Assembly: GCF_002222635.1 (NCBI RefSeq)
Contig: NZ_CP022415.1
Location: 1,054,001 to 1,118,000 of the forward strand
DNA length: 64,000 nt
Reading direction: 5' to 3'
Origin: Pseudosulfitobacter pseudonitzschiae
GTDB taxonomy: Bacteria > Pseudomonadota > Alphaproteobacteria > Rhodobacterales > Rhodobacteraceae
In this document: one piece after another, positions 1 through 8,479 of the stretch
Position numbering within the stretch: position 1 is the first letter of the stretch
Layout of the letters: every line of letters starts with the position of its first letter
Notes under the pieces: model-generated
The model's input: only the letters and a program-made list of their open reading frames with translations
What the model was told of the DNA's origin: nothing
The model's database searches: none
Program-made: the position numbers and the translations under genes

Positions 1-1698
1 GATGTGGACAAAGCACCGACAGGCGCTGACGGTCTGCCCTTTGTGACCGCCGCAGGCAGTGCCAGCGGAATGTTGCTGCTGGGCGATGTGCTGGCCGATG
101 CCGACGCCGCAGGCAAAGCCGCGGCAGCCGCCGCCGGCCACAAAACGGACCAAAATGCAGCCACTTCCCCCAAGTCCAACGATACCCCCGAGGCTCCGAT
201 GGCCCCTGTCTGGCTTATGCCGCACGGGGCGGGGATCAAGCTGCGCAGCAAGGCGTGGCTGGACTATCAGAACGACGTCAAGGTCAGCGACGTGCAACTG
301 GCCGCCCAAGAGGGATTCCAGTCGGTTGAACATGCCAAACGCTATACCACGCTGGGCATGGCGACGGATCAGGGCAAGCTGAGCAATATCAACGGTTTGG
401 CGATCCTGTCGGACAGTCTGAATCAACCGATCCCGCAGACCGGAACCACCACCTTCCGCCCGCCCTATACGCCGATCTCGATGGGTGCCATCGGCGGCGA
501 GGCGCGCGGCGATGTGTTCCAGCCCCTGCGCCGTACACCGATGCACGACTGGCACGATGAAAACGGTGCCGAATGGGAACCCGTCGGCCAGTGGCGTCGC
601 CCTTATGCCTATGTGCGCAGCGGCGAAACCACCCATGATGCGGTAATGCGCGAGACCAAGAACACCCGCGAAGCGCTTGGCCTGCTGGACGCAAGCACGC
701 TGGGCAAGATCATCGTGCGCGGGCCGGATGCGGGCAAGTTTCTGGACATGATGTACACCAACATGATGTCGACGCTGAAACAGGGCAAATGCCGCTATGG
801 CCTGATGTGCGATGAAAACGGGTTTCTCATTGACGACGGCGTTGTGGCGCGCATCGACGACGACACATGGCTGTGCCATACCACCACCGGCGGGGCCGAG
901 CGTATCCATGCCCATATGGAGGAATGGCTGCAAACCGAATGGTGGACGTGGCAGGTTTACGTTGCCAACGTGACCGAACAATACGCCCAGATCGCCGTGG
1001 TGGGCCCTAAGGCACGTGTCGCGCTTGAACATCTGGGTGGTATGGACGTCAGCGCCGATGCCCTGGGCTTTATGGATTGGGCAGATGGCACGCTGGGCGG
1101 GTTTGACGTGCGGGTTTACCGTATCTCGTTCTCGGGCGAGCTGAGCTATGAAATCGCGGTAAAGGCTTCGCAGGGGCAAGCGCTGTGGGATGCGCTGATG
1201 GCCGTTGGCGCGGGTTTGGGCGTGATGCCCTATGGCACCGAATGTCTGCACATCCTGCGCGCGGAAAAAGGGTTCATCATGATCGGTGACGAAACCGACG
1301 GCACCGTGATCCCGCAGGATCTGGGTCTGCACTGGGCGATTTCGAAGAAGAAAGAAGACTTTATCGGCAAGCGGGGCCAACAGCGCAGCCATATGGTCGA
1401 TCCGGCCCGCTGGCAGTTGGTGGGGCTGGAAACCGTTGATGGATCGACCCTGCCGGACGGGGCCTATGCTGTCGGCGAGGGCACCAATGCCAACGGCCAG
1501 CGCGAGACGCAGGGCCGTGTGACCTCGACCTATCACTCGCCCAATCTGGAGCGGGGGATTGCAATGGGTCTGGTGCTGAACGGTCCCGACCGCATGGGCG
1601 AGGTTCTGGGTTTTCCCGGCACCGATGGCACTGAGTATAAAGCCAAGATCGTCAGCCCCGTGTTTTATGATCCCGAAGGGGAGAAGCCGAATGTCTAA
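1..1698 (+). CDS. soxA: Sarcosine oxidase alpha subunit, C-terminal part (5' end outside window)
   Basis: This is the C-terminal 565 codons of the large subunit of heterotetrameric sarcosine oxidase, which oxidatively demethylates sarcosine to glycine and passes the C1 unit to tetrahydrofolate. The frame is open from the first base, so the true start lies upstream; family members are about 970-1000 residues. The visible part holds the tail of the FAD/NAD-binding half followed by a GcvT-like aminomethyltransferase/folate domain (for example the ATLGKIIVRGPDAGKFLD stretch near position 690 and the GELSYEI motif near 1135). The stop lies inside the soxG start (ATGTCTAA), indicating translational coupling. 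The family is clear; only the missing N-terminus limits the call. Confidence 0.95.
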   Translation, partial: DVDKAPTGADGLPFVTAAGSASGMLLLGDVLADADAAGKAAAAAAGHKTDQNAATSPKSNDTPEAPMAPVWLMPHGAGIKLRSKAWLDYQNDVKVSDVQLAAQEGFQSVEHAKRYTTLGMATDQGKLSNINGLAILSDSLNQPIPQTGTTTFRPPYTPISMGAIGGEARGDVFQPLRRTPMHDWHDENGAEWEPVGQWRRPYAYVRSGETTHDAVMRETKNTREALGLLDASTLGKIIVRGPDAGKFLDMMYTNMMSTLKQGKCRYGLMCDENGFLIDDGVVARIDDDTWLCHTTTGGAERIHAHMEEWLQTEWWTWQVYVANVTEQYAQIAVVGPKARVALEHLGGMDVSADALGFMDWADGTLGGFDVRVYRISFSGELSYEIAVKASQGQALWDALMAVGAGLGVMPYGTECLHILRAEKGFIMIGDETDGTVIPQDLGLHWAISKKKEDFIGKRGQQRSHMVDPARWQLVGLETVDGSTLPDGAYAVGEGTNANGQRETQGRVTSTYHSPNLERGIAMGLVLNGPDRMGEVLGFPGTDGTEYKAKIVSPVFYDPEGEKPNV

Positions 1699-2260
1699 TA
1701 CTCTCAGCGCCTTGAACGGTGCAACTTATGCAGATGGAATCGCCCAAGTGCGCGAGATCGGCCTGCAAGGCATGCTCACCCTGCGCGGGGATCTGGCCAG
1801 TGCCGCGATCAAATCCGCAGCCACCGGTGCTGCGGGCATGGACATGCCTGCGCCCAATCACGCCAACTGCAAGGAGAATAACGGCATCTGCTGGATGAGC
1901 CCCGACGAGCTGTTGGTGCTGTGCCCGCGCGACACGGTCGCCGATACCCTCGCGCAGATGAACACCCGTCTGGCGAAAGCGTTTGCGCTGTGCGTCGATG
2001 TGTCGGACGCCCGCGCGGTGTTTGAACTTAGCGGCCCCAACGCGCGCGAGGTATTGGCCAAGCTGGTGCCGGTCGATCTATCGCCTGCCGGTTTCACCGA
2101 AGGTATGTTCCGCCGGAGCCGCATGGCGCAGATCCCTGCGGCCTTCTGGCTGCACGCACCTGACACGTTCCGCATCATCACCTTTCGCAGCAACGCGCAA
2201 TATGCGTTTGATCTGTTGAAAGTGGCGGCCCAGCCGGGGTCAGAGGTCGGTTTTTTCTAG
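1691..2260 (+). CDS. soxG: Sarcosine oxidase gamma subunit
   Basis: This encodes a 189-residue protein of the SoxG family, the small gamma subunit of heterotetrameric sarcosine oxidase, a truncated relative of the GcvT fold that packs against the alpha subunit. The ATG at 1691 overlaps the last eight bases of soxA, which is the usual arrangement at the end of soxBDAG operons and decides the start. Typical features are the CWMSPDELLV stretch and the C-terminal R-I-I-T-F-R-S segment. No strong terminator follows; a GC-rich imperfect inverted repeat lies just past the stop. Assignment rests on sequence character plus position after soxA. Confidence 0.93.
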   Translation: MSNTLSALNGATYADGIAQVREIGLQGMLTLRGDLASAAIKSAATGAAGMDMPAPNHANCKENNGICWMSPDELLVLCPRDTVADTLAQMNTRLAKAFALCVDVSDARAVFELSGPNAREVLAKLVPVDLSPAGFTEGMFRRSRMAQIPAAFWLHAPDTFRIITFRSNAQYAFDLLKVAAQPGSEVGFF

Positions 2261-2434
2261 GAAAAACCGCGCTGCTTGCGGGGTGCGTCGAACTGCGGGG
2301 CACCCTTGGCGCGCGGATTGCCCTAATTGTTTTCGCCGTTCATGGAACATTTCTGCGCCTCATGCCTTGATATTGCAGAAGCTGACGCTTTCTGTCAGTC
2401 AGAAGACATTCAATCTCAAAAGGGGGCCCGAACC

Positions 2435-3034
2435 ATGGCTTTTGAACTTCCCGACCTTCCGTATGCGCATGACGCACTTGCTGCCAAAGGCATGTCCGCA
2501 GAAACGCTGGAATTCCACCACGACATTCACCACAACGCCTATGTCACCAATGGCAACAAGGCGATTGAAGGCACCGAGTGGGACGGCAAGTCTCTTGAAG
2601 AGATCATCAAGGGGACTTATGACCCCAAAGCTGTCGCGCAATCCGGCATCTTCAACAACATCAGCCAGTTGTGGAACCACAACCAGTTCTGGGAAATGAT
2701 GGGCCCCGACGTCAGCAAAATGCCAAGCGAACTGGAAAAAGCGATCATCGAAAGCTTTGGCTCGGTCGACAAGTTCAAGGATGCGTTCAAAGCCGCAGGC
2801 GCGGGCCAGTTCGGTTCGGGTTGGGCATGGCTGGTGCGTGACACCGATGGCAGCCTGAAGGTCACCAAAACCGAAAACGGCGTGAACCCCGTTTGCTTTG
2901 GCCAGACCGCGCTGCTGGGCTGCGATGTGTGGGAACATTCCTACTACATCGACTTCCGCAACAAGCGCCCCGACTATCTTACAAACTTCCTCGACAACCT
3001 TGTCGATTGGGAAAACGTCGCCTCGCGCATGTAA
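2435..3034 (+). CDS. sodB: Superoxide dismutase, Fe type
   Basis: This encodes a 199-residue cytoplasmic Fe/Mn superoxide dismutase that converts superoxide to oxygen and hydrogen peroxide. Metal ligands are visible: the histidine cluster FHHDIHH near residues 27-33, H82 in QLWNHNQFW, and the Asp/His pair in CDVWEHSYYIDF near the C-terminus. Gln78 sits at the position typical of iron enzymes, and the glutamine typical of Mn enzymes later in the chain is absent, so an Fe cofactor is inferred. The ATG at 2435 follows a purine-rich AAAAGGGGG stretch and gives a family-length protein. A terminator directly follows, so the gene appears monocistronic. Confidence 0.97.
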   Translation: MAFELPDLPYAHDALAAKGMSAETLEFHHDIHHNAYVTNGNKAIEGTEWDGKSLEEIIKGTYDPKAVAQSGIFNNISQLWNHNQFWEMMGPDVSKMPSELEKAIIESFGSVDKFKDAFKAAGAGQFGSGWAWLVRDTDGSLKVTKTENGVNPVCFGQTALLGCDVWEHSYYIDFRNKRPDYLTNFLDNLVDWENVASRM

Positions 3035-3060
3035 TTGCCACAGGCCACGATCAGAACAAG

Positions 3061-3088
3061 CGCCCCGCAAGAGACTGCGGGGCGTTTT
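3061..3088 (+). terminator. Rho-independent terminator after sodB
   Basis: A perfect 9-bp stem (CGCCCCGCA with TGCGGGGCG) has a 6-nt loop and is followed by TTTT. It lies 26 bp after the sodB stop and ahead of the rarD-like gene. Confidence 0.88.
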
Positions 3089-3144
3089 GCGTTTCGCGGG
3101 CATTTGCCCTTGCAGGGCGCAGGCAATCGCGCTCTTGATGCCAC

Positions 3145-4086
3145 ATGAGCAGCACCCCCCTGATCCTGTCGCCGCAGACCAAAGGCGTTCTGGCCGGTAT
3201 CGGCGCTTGCACCATCTGGGGGCTGTCGCCGATCTTTTACAAACTGGTCGACCATGTGCCCGCCATCGAAGTGCTGGCGCACCGCACGGTGTGGTCTTTG
3301 GTGTTCTTCGGTGGCGTTCTGGCGTTGCAGGGGCGTCTGGGGCAGGTTCGTCAGGCGATGGATACGCGGGCCAAATTCGTCACGCTGGCGCTGGCGTCGC
3401 TGATGATTGCCACCAACTGGTTCCTGTTTATCTGGGCCGTGGGGGCAGGGCGCACCACCGAAAGTAGTCTGGGCTATTACATTCTGCCACTGGTGGCCGT
3501 GGTTATCGGCCGCGTGGTCTTTGGCGAGGCGCTGAAACCCAGCCAATGGGTGGCTGTTGCACTGGCAACGGGCGCTGTGGTTTTGCTGACCGTCGGATTG
3601 CAGGCGCCACCGTGGATCGCGCTGACGCTGGCCATCAGTTTCGGCTTTTACGCGCTGATCAAAAAACGACTGGATGTGGGGCCTGTGGTCTCTGTCACTG
3701 CCGAAGTGTTGCTGATGTTGCCCATCGCGCTGATTGTGTTGTTGCAATCGGAACACACGGGCGGGTCTGCCTTTCACGCGGGGCCGTTGACGATGGGGGT
3801 GTTGCTGGTCTCGGGGCCGGTGACGGCGCTGCCGTTGATCCTGTTCAGCTATGCGGCGCGGCGGGTGCGCATGACGTCACTCGGGTTGGTGCAATACCTC
3901 AACCCCACATTGCAGTTTGCCTGTGCGGTGTTCGTGTTCTCGGAACCGTTTACAGGCTGGCACAAGATCGCATTTGGCCTGATCTGGATCGCGCTGGTGA
4001 TCTATGCGGCAAGCATGTTCGCTCAGGACAGGGCGTCGCGCAGGGCAGCGGCGGCGGCGGCGGCGTCAGGCACCGGAATGATATAG
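3145..4086 (+). CDS. rarD: RarD-type EamA/DMT permease
   Basis: This encodes a 313-residue inner-membrane protein with about ten hydrophobic segments forming two EamA repeats. The N-terminal G-A-C-T-I-W-G-L-S-P-I-F-Y-K stretch and the ATNWFLFIWAV and SLGYYILPL segments are characteristic of the RarD branch (historically called chloramphenicol-sensitive protein); the transported substrate is not known. The last 64 bases overlap, tail to tail, the 3' end of the opposite-strand LOG gene, and the final residues are an Ala-rich tail produced by a GCG repeat. No promoter is obvious beyond the sodB terminator just upstream. Confidence 0.9.
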   Translation: MSSTPLILSPQTKGVLAGIGACTIWGLSPIFYKLVDHVPAIEVLAHRTVWSLVFFGGVLALQGRLGQVRQAMDTRAKFVTLALASLMIATNWFLFIWAVGAGRTTESSLGYYILPLVAVVIGRVVFGEALKPSQWVAVALATGAVVLLTVGLQAPPWIALTLAISFGFYALIKKRLDVGPVVSVTAEVLLMLPIALIVLLQSEHTGGSAFHAGPLTMGVLLVSGPVTALPLILFSYAARRVRMTSLGLVQYLNPTLQFACAVFVFSEPFTGWHKIAFGLIWIALVIYAASMFAQDRASRRAAAAAAASGTGMI

Positions 4087-4571
4087 TCCAGCAGGCTGGC
4101 GTCGGCAAAGCCCTGATCAACCACATGTTGTAACAACTGGATGAACGGGTCCCAGTAACCATTTGAATTCAAAACAACTACCGGCTTTTCATGCAGGCCC
4201 AGCTGGCGCCACGTCAGTACCTCGAAAATCTCGTCCAGAGATCCGGCACCACCGGGCAACAGAACGACAGCATCGCAGTTCATGAACATGACTTTTTTGC
4301 GCTCGTGCATGGTTTCGGTGACGATATAGCGGGTCAGATCGACCTTGCCGACCTCCCATGCGACCAGATGCGCGGGGATCACCCCAAAGGTGTCGCCGCC
4401 CGCCATTTGGGCCGCGCGCGCCACGGTGCCCATCAGGCCCACATCGCCTGCGCCATAGACCAGCCGCCAGTCGTTATCAGCCAGCGCCGTTCCCAAGGCG
4501 GTGGCCTGTGCGGCAAATTCGGGATCGGCACCGGTGCGCGAGCCGCAGAAAACACAGACAGATTTTTGCAT
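4023..4571 (-). CDS. LOG family protein (cytokinin riboside 5'-monophosphate phosphoribohydrolase type)
   Basis: This encodes a 182-residue Rossmann-like protein of the LOG/TIGR00730 family, which hydrolyses nucleoside 5'-monophosphates to free base and ribose 5-phosphate; in bacteria the physiological substrate is often unclear. The N-terminal VCVFCGSRTG stretch and the signature at residues 106-114 (PGGAGSLDE) are visible, with Arg91 upstream of it. The usual Thr of PGGxGT is Ser here, a conservative change. The gene is read divergently from the LysM gene and converges on rarD with a 64-nt overlap. The C-terminus is Ala-rich because the overlap contains a GCG run. Confidence 0.92.
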   Translation of the reverse strand: MQKSVCVFCGSRTGADPEFAAQATALGTALADNDWRLVYGAGDVGLMGTVARAAQMAGGDTFGVIPAHLVAWEVGKVDLTRYIVTETMHERKKVMFMNCDAVVLLPGGAGSLDEIFEVLTWRQLGLHEKPVVVLNSNGYWDPFIQLLQHVVDQGFADASLLDYIIPVPDAAAAAAALRDALS

Positions 4572-4702
4572 GGTTTACCTCAGTGGCTTGAAAATAAACG
4601 GTGTTGTCATCTCTAGTCTTTTGACCGGTGTTAGCGCGCTTGATATGTAACCTCAATGGCACTTGGGCCAACTGGGGGGCGCCGTGCGGGCGCGTGTGCG
4701 AC

Positions 4703-6178
4703 ATGAGCAAGTTTTCATCATTTTCAGGAGCACTCGCAGGTGTCACGGCGGCAGCCGTTGTAGTTGTTGTCGCTGGCGTGGGTTTGTATTTTCTCAAACC
4801 TGCCCCCGTTGATGCGCCGGTGCCGGTGATGCAGACGACAGAAGGGGGGGGAGAAGTCGCCCAACCCGCCGCCGATGCGCCCGAAGTGGCGGTGCCCAAC
4901 GACGAAGCGATCCCGACACCGCAAACCGCCGACACACCCACGCCACCCACGATTGACGAAGTGCGCCTTGAGGCTGACGGGATTTTTGTCGTGGCCGGTC
5001 GCGCAGCCCCTGACAGCACCGTTGCGGTGCTGCTGGACGGGTTGGAAAATACCACGACCCAGACCAGCGGGCAGGGTGCATTTGCCGCCGTGACCCTGAT
5101 CGAACCCAGCAACCAGCCGCAGATATTGACCGTGATCCAGCGCGGCGTGGATGGTGATGTTGCGGGCGTGGAAGAGATTGTGTTGGCTCCGGTTGTCGCA
5201 CCCCCTGCTGCGGCCACCGCGCAAATGGCCGATACTGCGCAACCGGTTGAGGACACGCCTGCCGCTGAGACGCCCGAGGCCGTGGACATGGCGGGCGCGG
5301 ATACTTCCGAAACTGTGACCGCCGCGGACACCAAGGGCGCACCCGAAACCCCGACCACCCCTGTGGATGACGCCCCCGTCGACACGGCTGCAGCGGATGC
5401 GCCAGAAGCCGCCCCTGAAGCAACAGCGCAAGCGCCCGCTGCGTCCGAGGCAACACCAGACACGGCGCAAACCGCTGATGCGCCCGAACCCGATGCCACC
5501 CCGCAAACCGCTGAGGCGGCAGCCCCCAAGGTTTCAGACCAGACCGCACAGGCAGTTGCCCCCGACGCCACCGCCACGACAGGGGCACCCGCGCAGACCA
5601 CAACTGTCGACACCCCGTCCGAGACACCAACATCCCCCGCGTCCTCCGGCGTCGCCATCCTGAAATCCGATGCGCAGGGGGTGGAACTGGTCAACAACCC
5701 GTCAGCCCAGACCAAACTGAACGTCGCCATCGACACCATCGGCTATGCCGAAGACGGCGGTGTGCAACTGTCCGGCCGTGCCACAGGGCGCAGCGGATCG
5801 GTGCGTGTCTATCTGGACAATGCGGCCATCGTCGAGCTGCCCGTCGATGACCGTGGCCGCTGGCGGGGCGAACTGCCTGCGGTCGATGCGGGCGTCTATA
5901 CCATGCGCGTGGACGAGATGAACACAGCGGGTGACGTGGTCAGCCGCGCCGAAACCCCGTTCAAACGCGAAGACCCTGCCGCACTGGCCGCCCAATCGGG
6001 CCCGCAGGATGCACCGGTCAAGGCGGTGACGGTTCAGACCGGCAACACGCTTTGGGCCATCGCCCGCGAACGCTATGGCGAGGGCGTGCTTTACGTGCGC
6101 GTCTTCGAGGCGAACCGCGACAGCATCCGTGACCCCGATCTGATCTATCCCGGTCAGGTCTTTGCTCTGCCCGACTAA
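4703..6178 (+). CDS. Membrane-anchored LysM-domain protein with long Ala/Pro/Thr linker
   Basis: This encodes a 491-residue envelope protein. It has an N-terminal hydrophobic anchor (about residues 8-32), a low-complexity region rich in Ala, Pro, Thr, Asp and Glu (about residues 35-330) that contains a short Ig-like segment ([16 protein letters not shown]), a second beta-rich domain (about 345-430), and a C-terminal LysM motif ([16 protein letters not shown] to [10 protein letters not shown]) that should bind peptidoglycan. The start at 4703 is preferred over an upstream GTG because it places the basic MSK-type N-terminus directly before the anchor. The linker probably spans the periplasm. 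Related proteins are common next to rhodobacterial LOG genes; no enzymatic role is visible. Confidence 0.85.
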   Translation: MSKFSSFSGALAGVTAAAVVVVVAGVGLYFLKPAPVDAPVPVMQTTEGGGEVAQPAADAPEVAVPNDEAIPTPQTADTPTPPTIDEVRLEADGIFVVAGRAAPDSTVAVLLDGLENTTTQTSGQGAFAAVTLIEPSNQPQILTVIQRGVDGDVAGVEEIVLAPVVAPPAAATAQMADTAQPVEDTPAAETPEAVDMAGADTSETVTAADTKGAPETPTTPVDDAPVDTAAADAPEAAPEATAQAPAASEATPDTAQTADAPEPDATPQTAEAAAPKVSDQTAQAVAPDATATTGAPAQTTTVDTPSETPTSPASSGVAILKSDAQGVELVNNPSAQTKLNVAIDTIGYAEDGGVQLSGRATGRSGSVRVYLDNAAIVELPVDDRGRWRGELPAVDAGVYTMRVDEMNTAGDVVSRAETPFKREDPAALAAQSGPQDAPVKAVTVQTGNTLWAIARERYGEGVLYVRVFEANRDSIRDPDLIYPGQVFALPD

Positions 6179-6250
6179 GAACGGCCTTCGCAGCACTGGC
6201 AACCCTGCGCTTCAGGCTCTATGTAAGAGGTCAGCAAAACAGGACCCTTC

Positions 6251-8095
6251 ATGCCAGCCGACACAGCCAGCCCCGATCAGGAAACCGACGCCGCGGACCG
6301 GATCGAAATTGACCGTAATGAGGCCGAGCGCCGCTCGGGTTGGCGCACCATCCGCAAGGTCATGCCCTATCTGTGGCCCGACAATCTGCCGTGGGTGAAA
6401 CACCGCGTTGTCTGGGCGCTGCTGGCGTTGCTTGCGTCGAAACTGGTGTCTGTCTACATCCCCGTCATCTTTCGTGACGCGGTCAACGTGCTGTCGGACG
6501 AGGGTGTGTCTGCGCTGGCATTAGGGGCTGTTGGTCTGACCATTGCCTATGGTGTGGCCCGGCTGATGAACGTGGGCTTTCAGCAACTGCGCGACGCGAT
6601 TTTTGCCCGCGTCGGGCAGCGCGCACTGCGAATGCTGGCGCTTGAGACCTTTCAACACATCCACCGTCTGTCTATGCGCTATCACATCACCCGCAAGACC
6701 GGCGGGCTAAGCCGGATCATCGAACGTGGCGTGAAAGGCGTTGATTTCCTGTTGCGCTTCTTGCTGTTTTCTATTGGCCCGCTGGTGCTGGAACTGTTGC
6801 TGATCGGGGTTATCCTGACGGTGCTGTTCGACTGGGTATATCTGGCCATCGTGGCTTTCACCATCGCGCTTTATGTGTGGTTCACTTTCACAGTTACGGA
6901 ATGGCGCGTGAAATTGCGCCGCGAGATGAACGACCAAGACACTGACGCCAACCAAAAGGCGATCGATAGTCTGCTGAACTATGAAACCGTGAAATATTTC
7001 GGGGCCGAAGAGCGTGAAGCGGGGCGCTATGACAGTGCGATGGCAGGCTACGAGGCGGCGGCACTCAAGACCTCTTATTCGTTGGCGTTTCTGAACTTTG
7101 GCCAGTCGTTTCTGATCACCTGCGGGTTGGTTGGTGTGATGGTCATGGCTGCAGTCGGTGTGCAGAATGGCAGTTTGACGGTGGGCGATTTCGTCATGGT
7201 CAATGCCTATATGATCCAGATCACCATGCCGTTGAACTTCCTCGGTTCGGTCTATCGCGAAATCCGACAGGCGCTGGTGGACATGGGCGAGATGTTCGAT
7301 CTGCTCGAGCAACCCGCCGATGTGCAGGACCGGCCCGACGCCAAGCCGCTGGTCGTGACCGGTGGGCGGATCGAACTGGACGATGTGCATTTTGGCTATG
7401 ATCCCGAGCGTGCGATCCTCAAGGGGGTCACACTGACCGCAGAGCCGGGGCAGATGGTGGCAATTGTCGGGTCGACCGGATCAGGCAAATCTACCATAGG
7501 GCGGCTGTTGTTCCGGTTTTACGACGTGGGCAGCGGTGCGCTGCGCATCGACGGGCAGGATGTGCGCGACGTGACCCAGACCAGCCTGCACGACGCCATT
7601 GGTGTGGTTCCGCAGGATACGGTGCTGTTCAACGACACGATCCGCTATAACATCGCCTACGGGCGCGGTGGTGCGACGCAGGACGAGATCGAAGAGGCGG
7701 CGAAAGCGGCGCAAATCCATGATTTCGTACTTAGCCTGCCCGATGGCTATGACACCGCAGTGGGCGAGCGCGGGCTAAAGCTGTCTGGCGGCGAAAAACA
7801 GCGCGTGGGCATTGCGCGGACCTTGTTGAAAGACCCGCCGATCCTGTTGTTGGACGAGGCGACCAGCGCATTGGACAGCGAGACCGAGCAAGAGATCAAA
7901 TCGGCATTGATGGCTGCAGGGCGGGGGCGCACGGTGGTTACCATTGCGCACCGGCTCAGCACCATTTCCGAGGCGGACCGGATTATCGTGCTGGAAAAGG
8001 GCAAGATCGTCGAACACGGCACCCACGAGGCTCTGTTGGCGCAATCGGGGCGCTATGCGCAACTTTGGAACCGCCAGCAGGTTGAAGAGGTCTGA
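6251..8095 (+). CDS. Atm1-type ABC exporter (fused permease and ATPase)
   Basis: This encodes a 614-residue half-transporter with a six-helix membrane domain (about residues 45-340) and a C-terminal nucleotide-binding domain. Walker A lies at residues 407-414 (GSTGSGKS), the signature LSGGEKQRVGIART starts at 511, and Walker B with the catalytic Glu is at 531-536 (ILLLDE). The membrane domain and the phrase LLKDPPILLLDEATSALD match the Atm1/HMT1 group, which exports glutathione-linked sulfur or metal compounds and supports Fe-S cluster or heavy-metal homeostasis. The protein should act as a homodimer in the inner membrane. It is followed after 4 bases by a small gene, suggesting cotranscription. 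Confidence 0.9.
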   Translation: MPADTASPDQETDAADRIEIDRNEAERRSGWRTIRKVMPYLWPDNLPWVKHRVVWALLALLASKLVSVYIPVIFRDAVNVLSDEGVSALALGAVGLTIAYGVARLMNVGFQQLRDAIFARVGQRALRMLALETFQHIHRLSMRYHITRKTGGLSRIIERGVKGVDFLLRFLLFSIGPLVLELLLIGVILTVLFDWVYLAIVAFTIALYVWFTFTVTEWRVKLRREMNDQDTDANQKAIDSLLNYETVKYFGAEEREAGRYDSAMAGYEAAALKTSYSLAFLNFGQSFLITCGLVGVMVMAAVGVQNGSLTVGDFVMVNAYMIQITMPLNFLGSVYREIRQALVDMGEMFDLLEQPADVQDRPDAKPLVVTGGRIELDDVHFGYDPERAILKGVTLTAEPGQMVAIVGSTGSGKSTIGRLLFRFYDVGSGALRIDGQDVRDVTQTSLHDAIGVVPQDTVLFNDTIRYNIAYGRGGATQDEIEEAAKAAQIHDFVLSLPDGYDTAVGERGLKLSGGEKQRVGIARTLLKDPPILLLDEATSALDSETEQEIKSALMAAGRGRTVVTIAHRLSTISEADRIIVLEKGKIVEHGTHEALLAQSGRYAQLWNRQQVEEV

Positions 8096-8099
8096 AGGC

Positions 8100-8435
8100 A
8101 TGGCGCCAAAGGACCATCCGCAAACCCCTGACGGACGTTATTTCCTGTCCAGGGGCAAGCTGTGGCGTATGACCGATCCGGCGCTGCCCGACGACCTGCG
8201 CCGCGCTGCAATCAAGCGGATGATGCGTGCGCGTCTGGAAGTGCGGCGGGCGGAGGATGCTGCTGCGCAGCAAGAGGCGCGCGCCCGCGTGGACGCGGCC
8301 AAGGTTGCCTTGGGTGAACGCGGGCCGGTCTGGTGGGACGACGGTGCGCCGGATGAAACCGGCGCGGCCCCCGAAGCGTCAAGCTATGCCGCGTGGTGGG
8401 CGGGTCTTGACGCAGGCACAAAGACCAAAGGATAA
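8100..8435 (+). CDS. Conserved hypothetical protein (small, charged)
   Basis: This encodes a 111-residue soluble protein with no signal peptide. Its N-terminus contains the recognisable DGRYFLSRGKLWRMTDPALP block seen in many small proteobacterial proteins that are sometimes labelled, without good evidence, as Tol-related. The middle is a charged helix (about residues 35-75), and the tail is Trp-rich and acidic. The ATG at 8100 lies four bases after the ABC exporter stop and is preceded by GAAGG, so it is likely translated from the same mRNA. I do not assign a function. Confidence 0.75.
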   Translation: MAPKDHPQTPDGRYFLSRGKLWRMTDPALPDDLRRAAIKRMMRARLEVRRAEDAAAQQEARARVDAAKVALGERGPVWWDDGAPDETGAAPEASSYAAWWAGLDAGTKTKG

Positions 8436-8479
8436 CCATCTGGCAACAGTGGCACAGTTGGGGTCCGCAGGCGCGTGCG

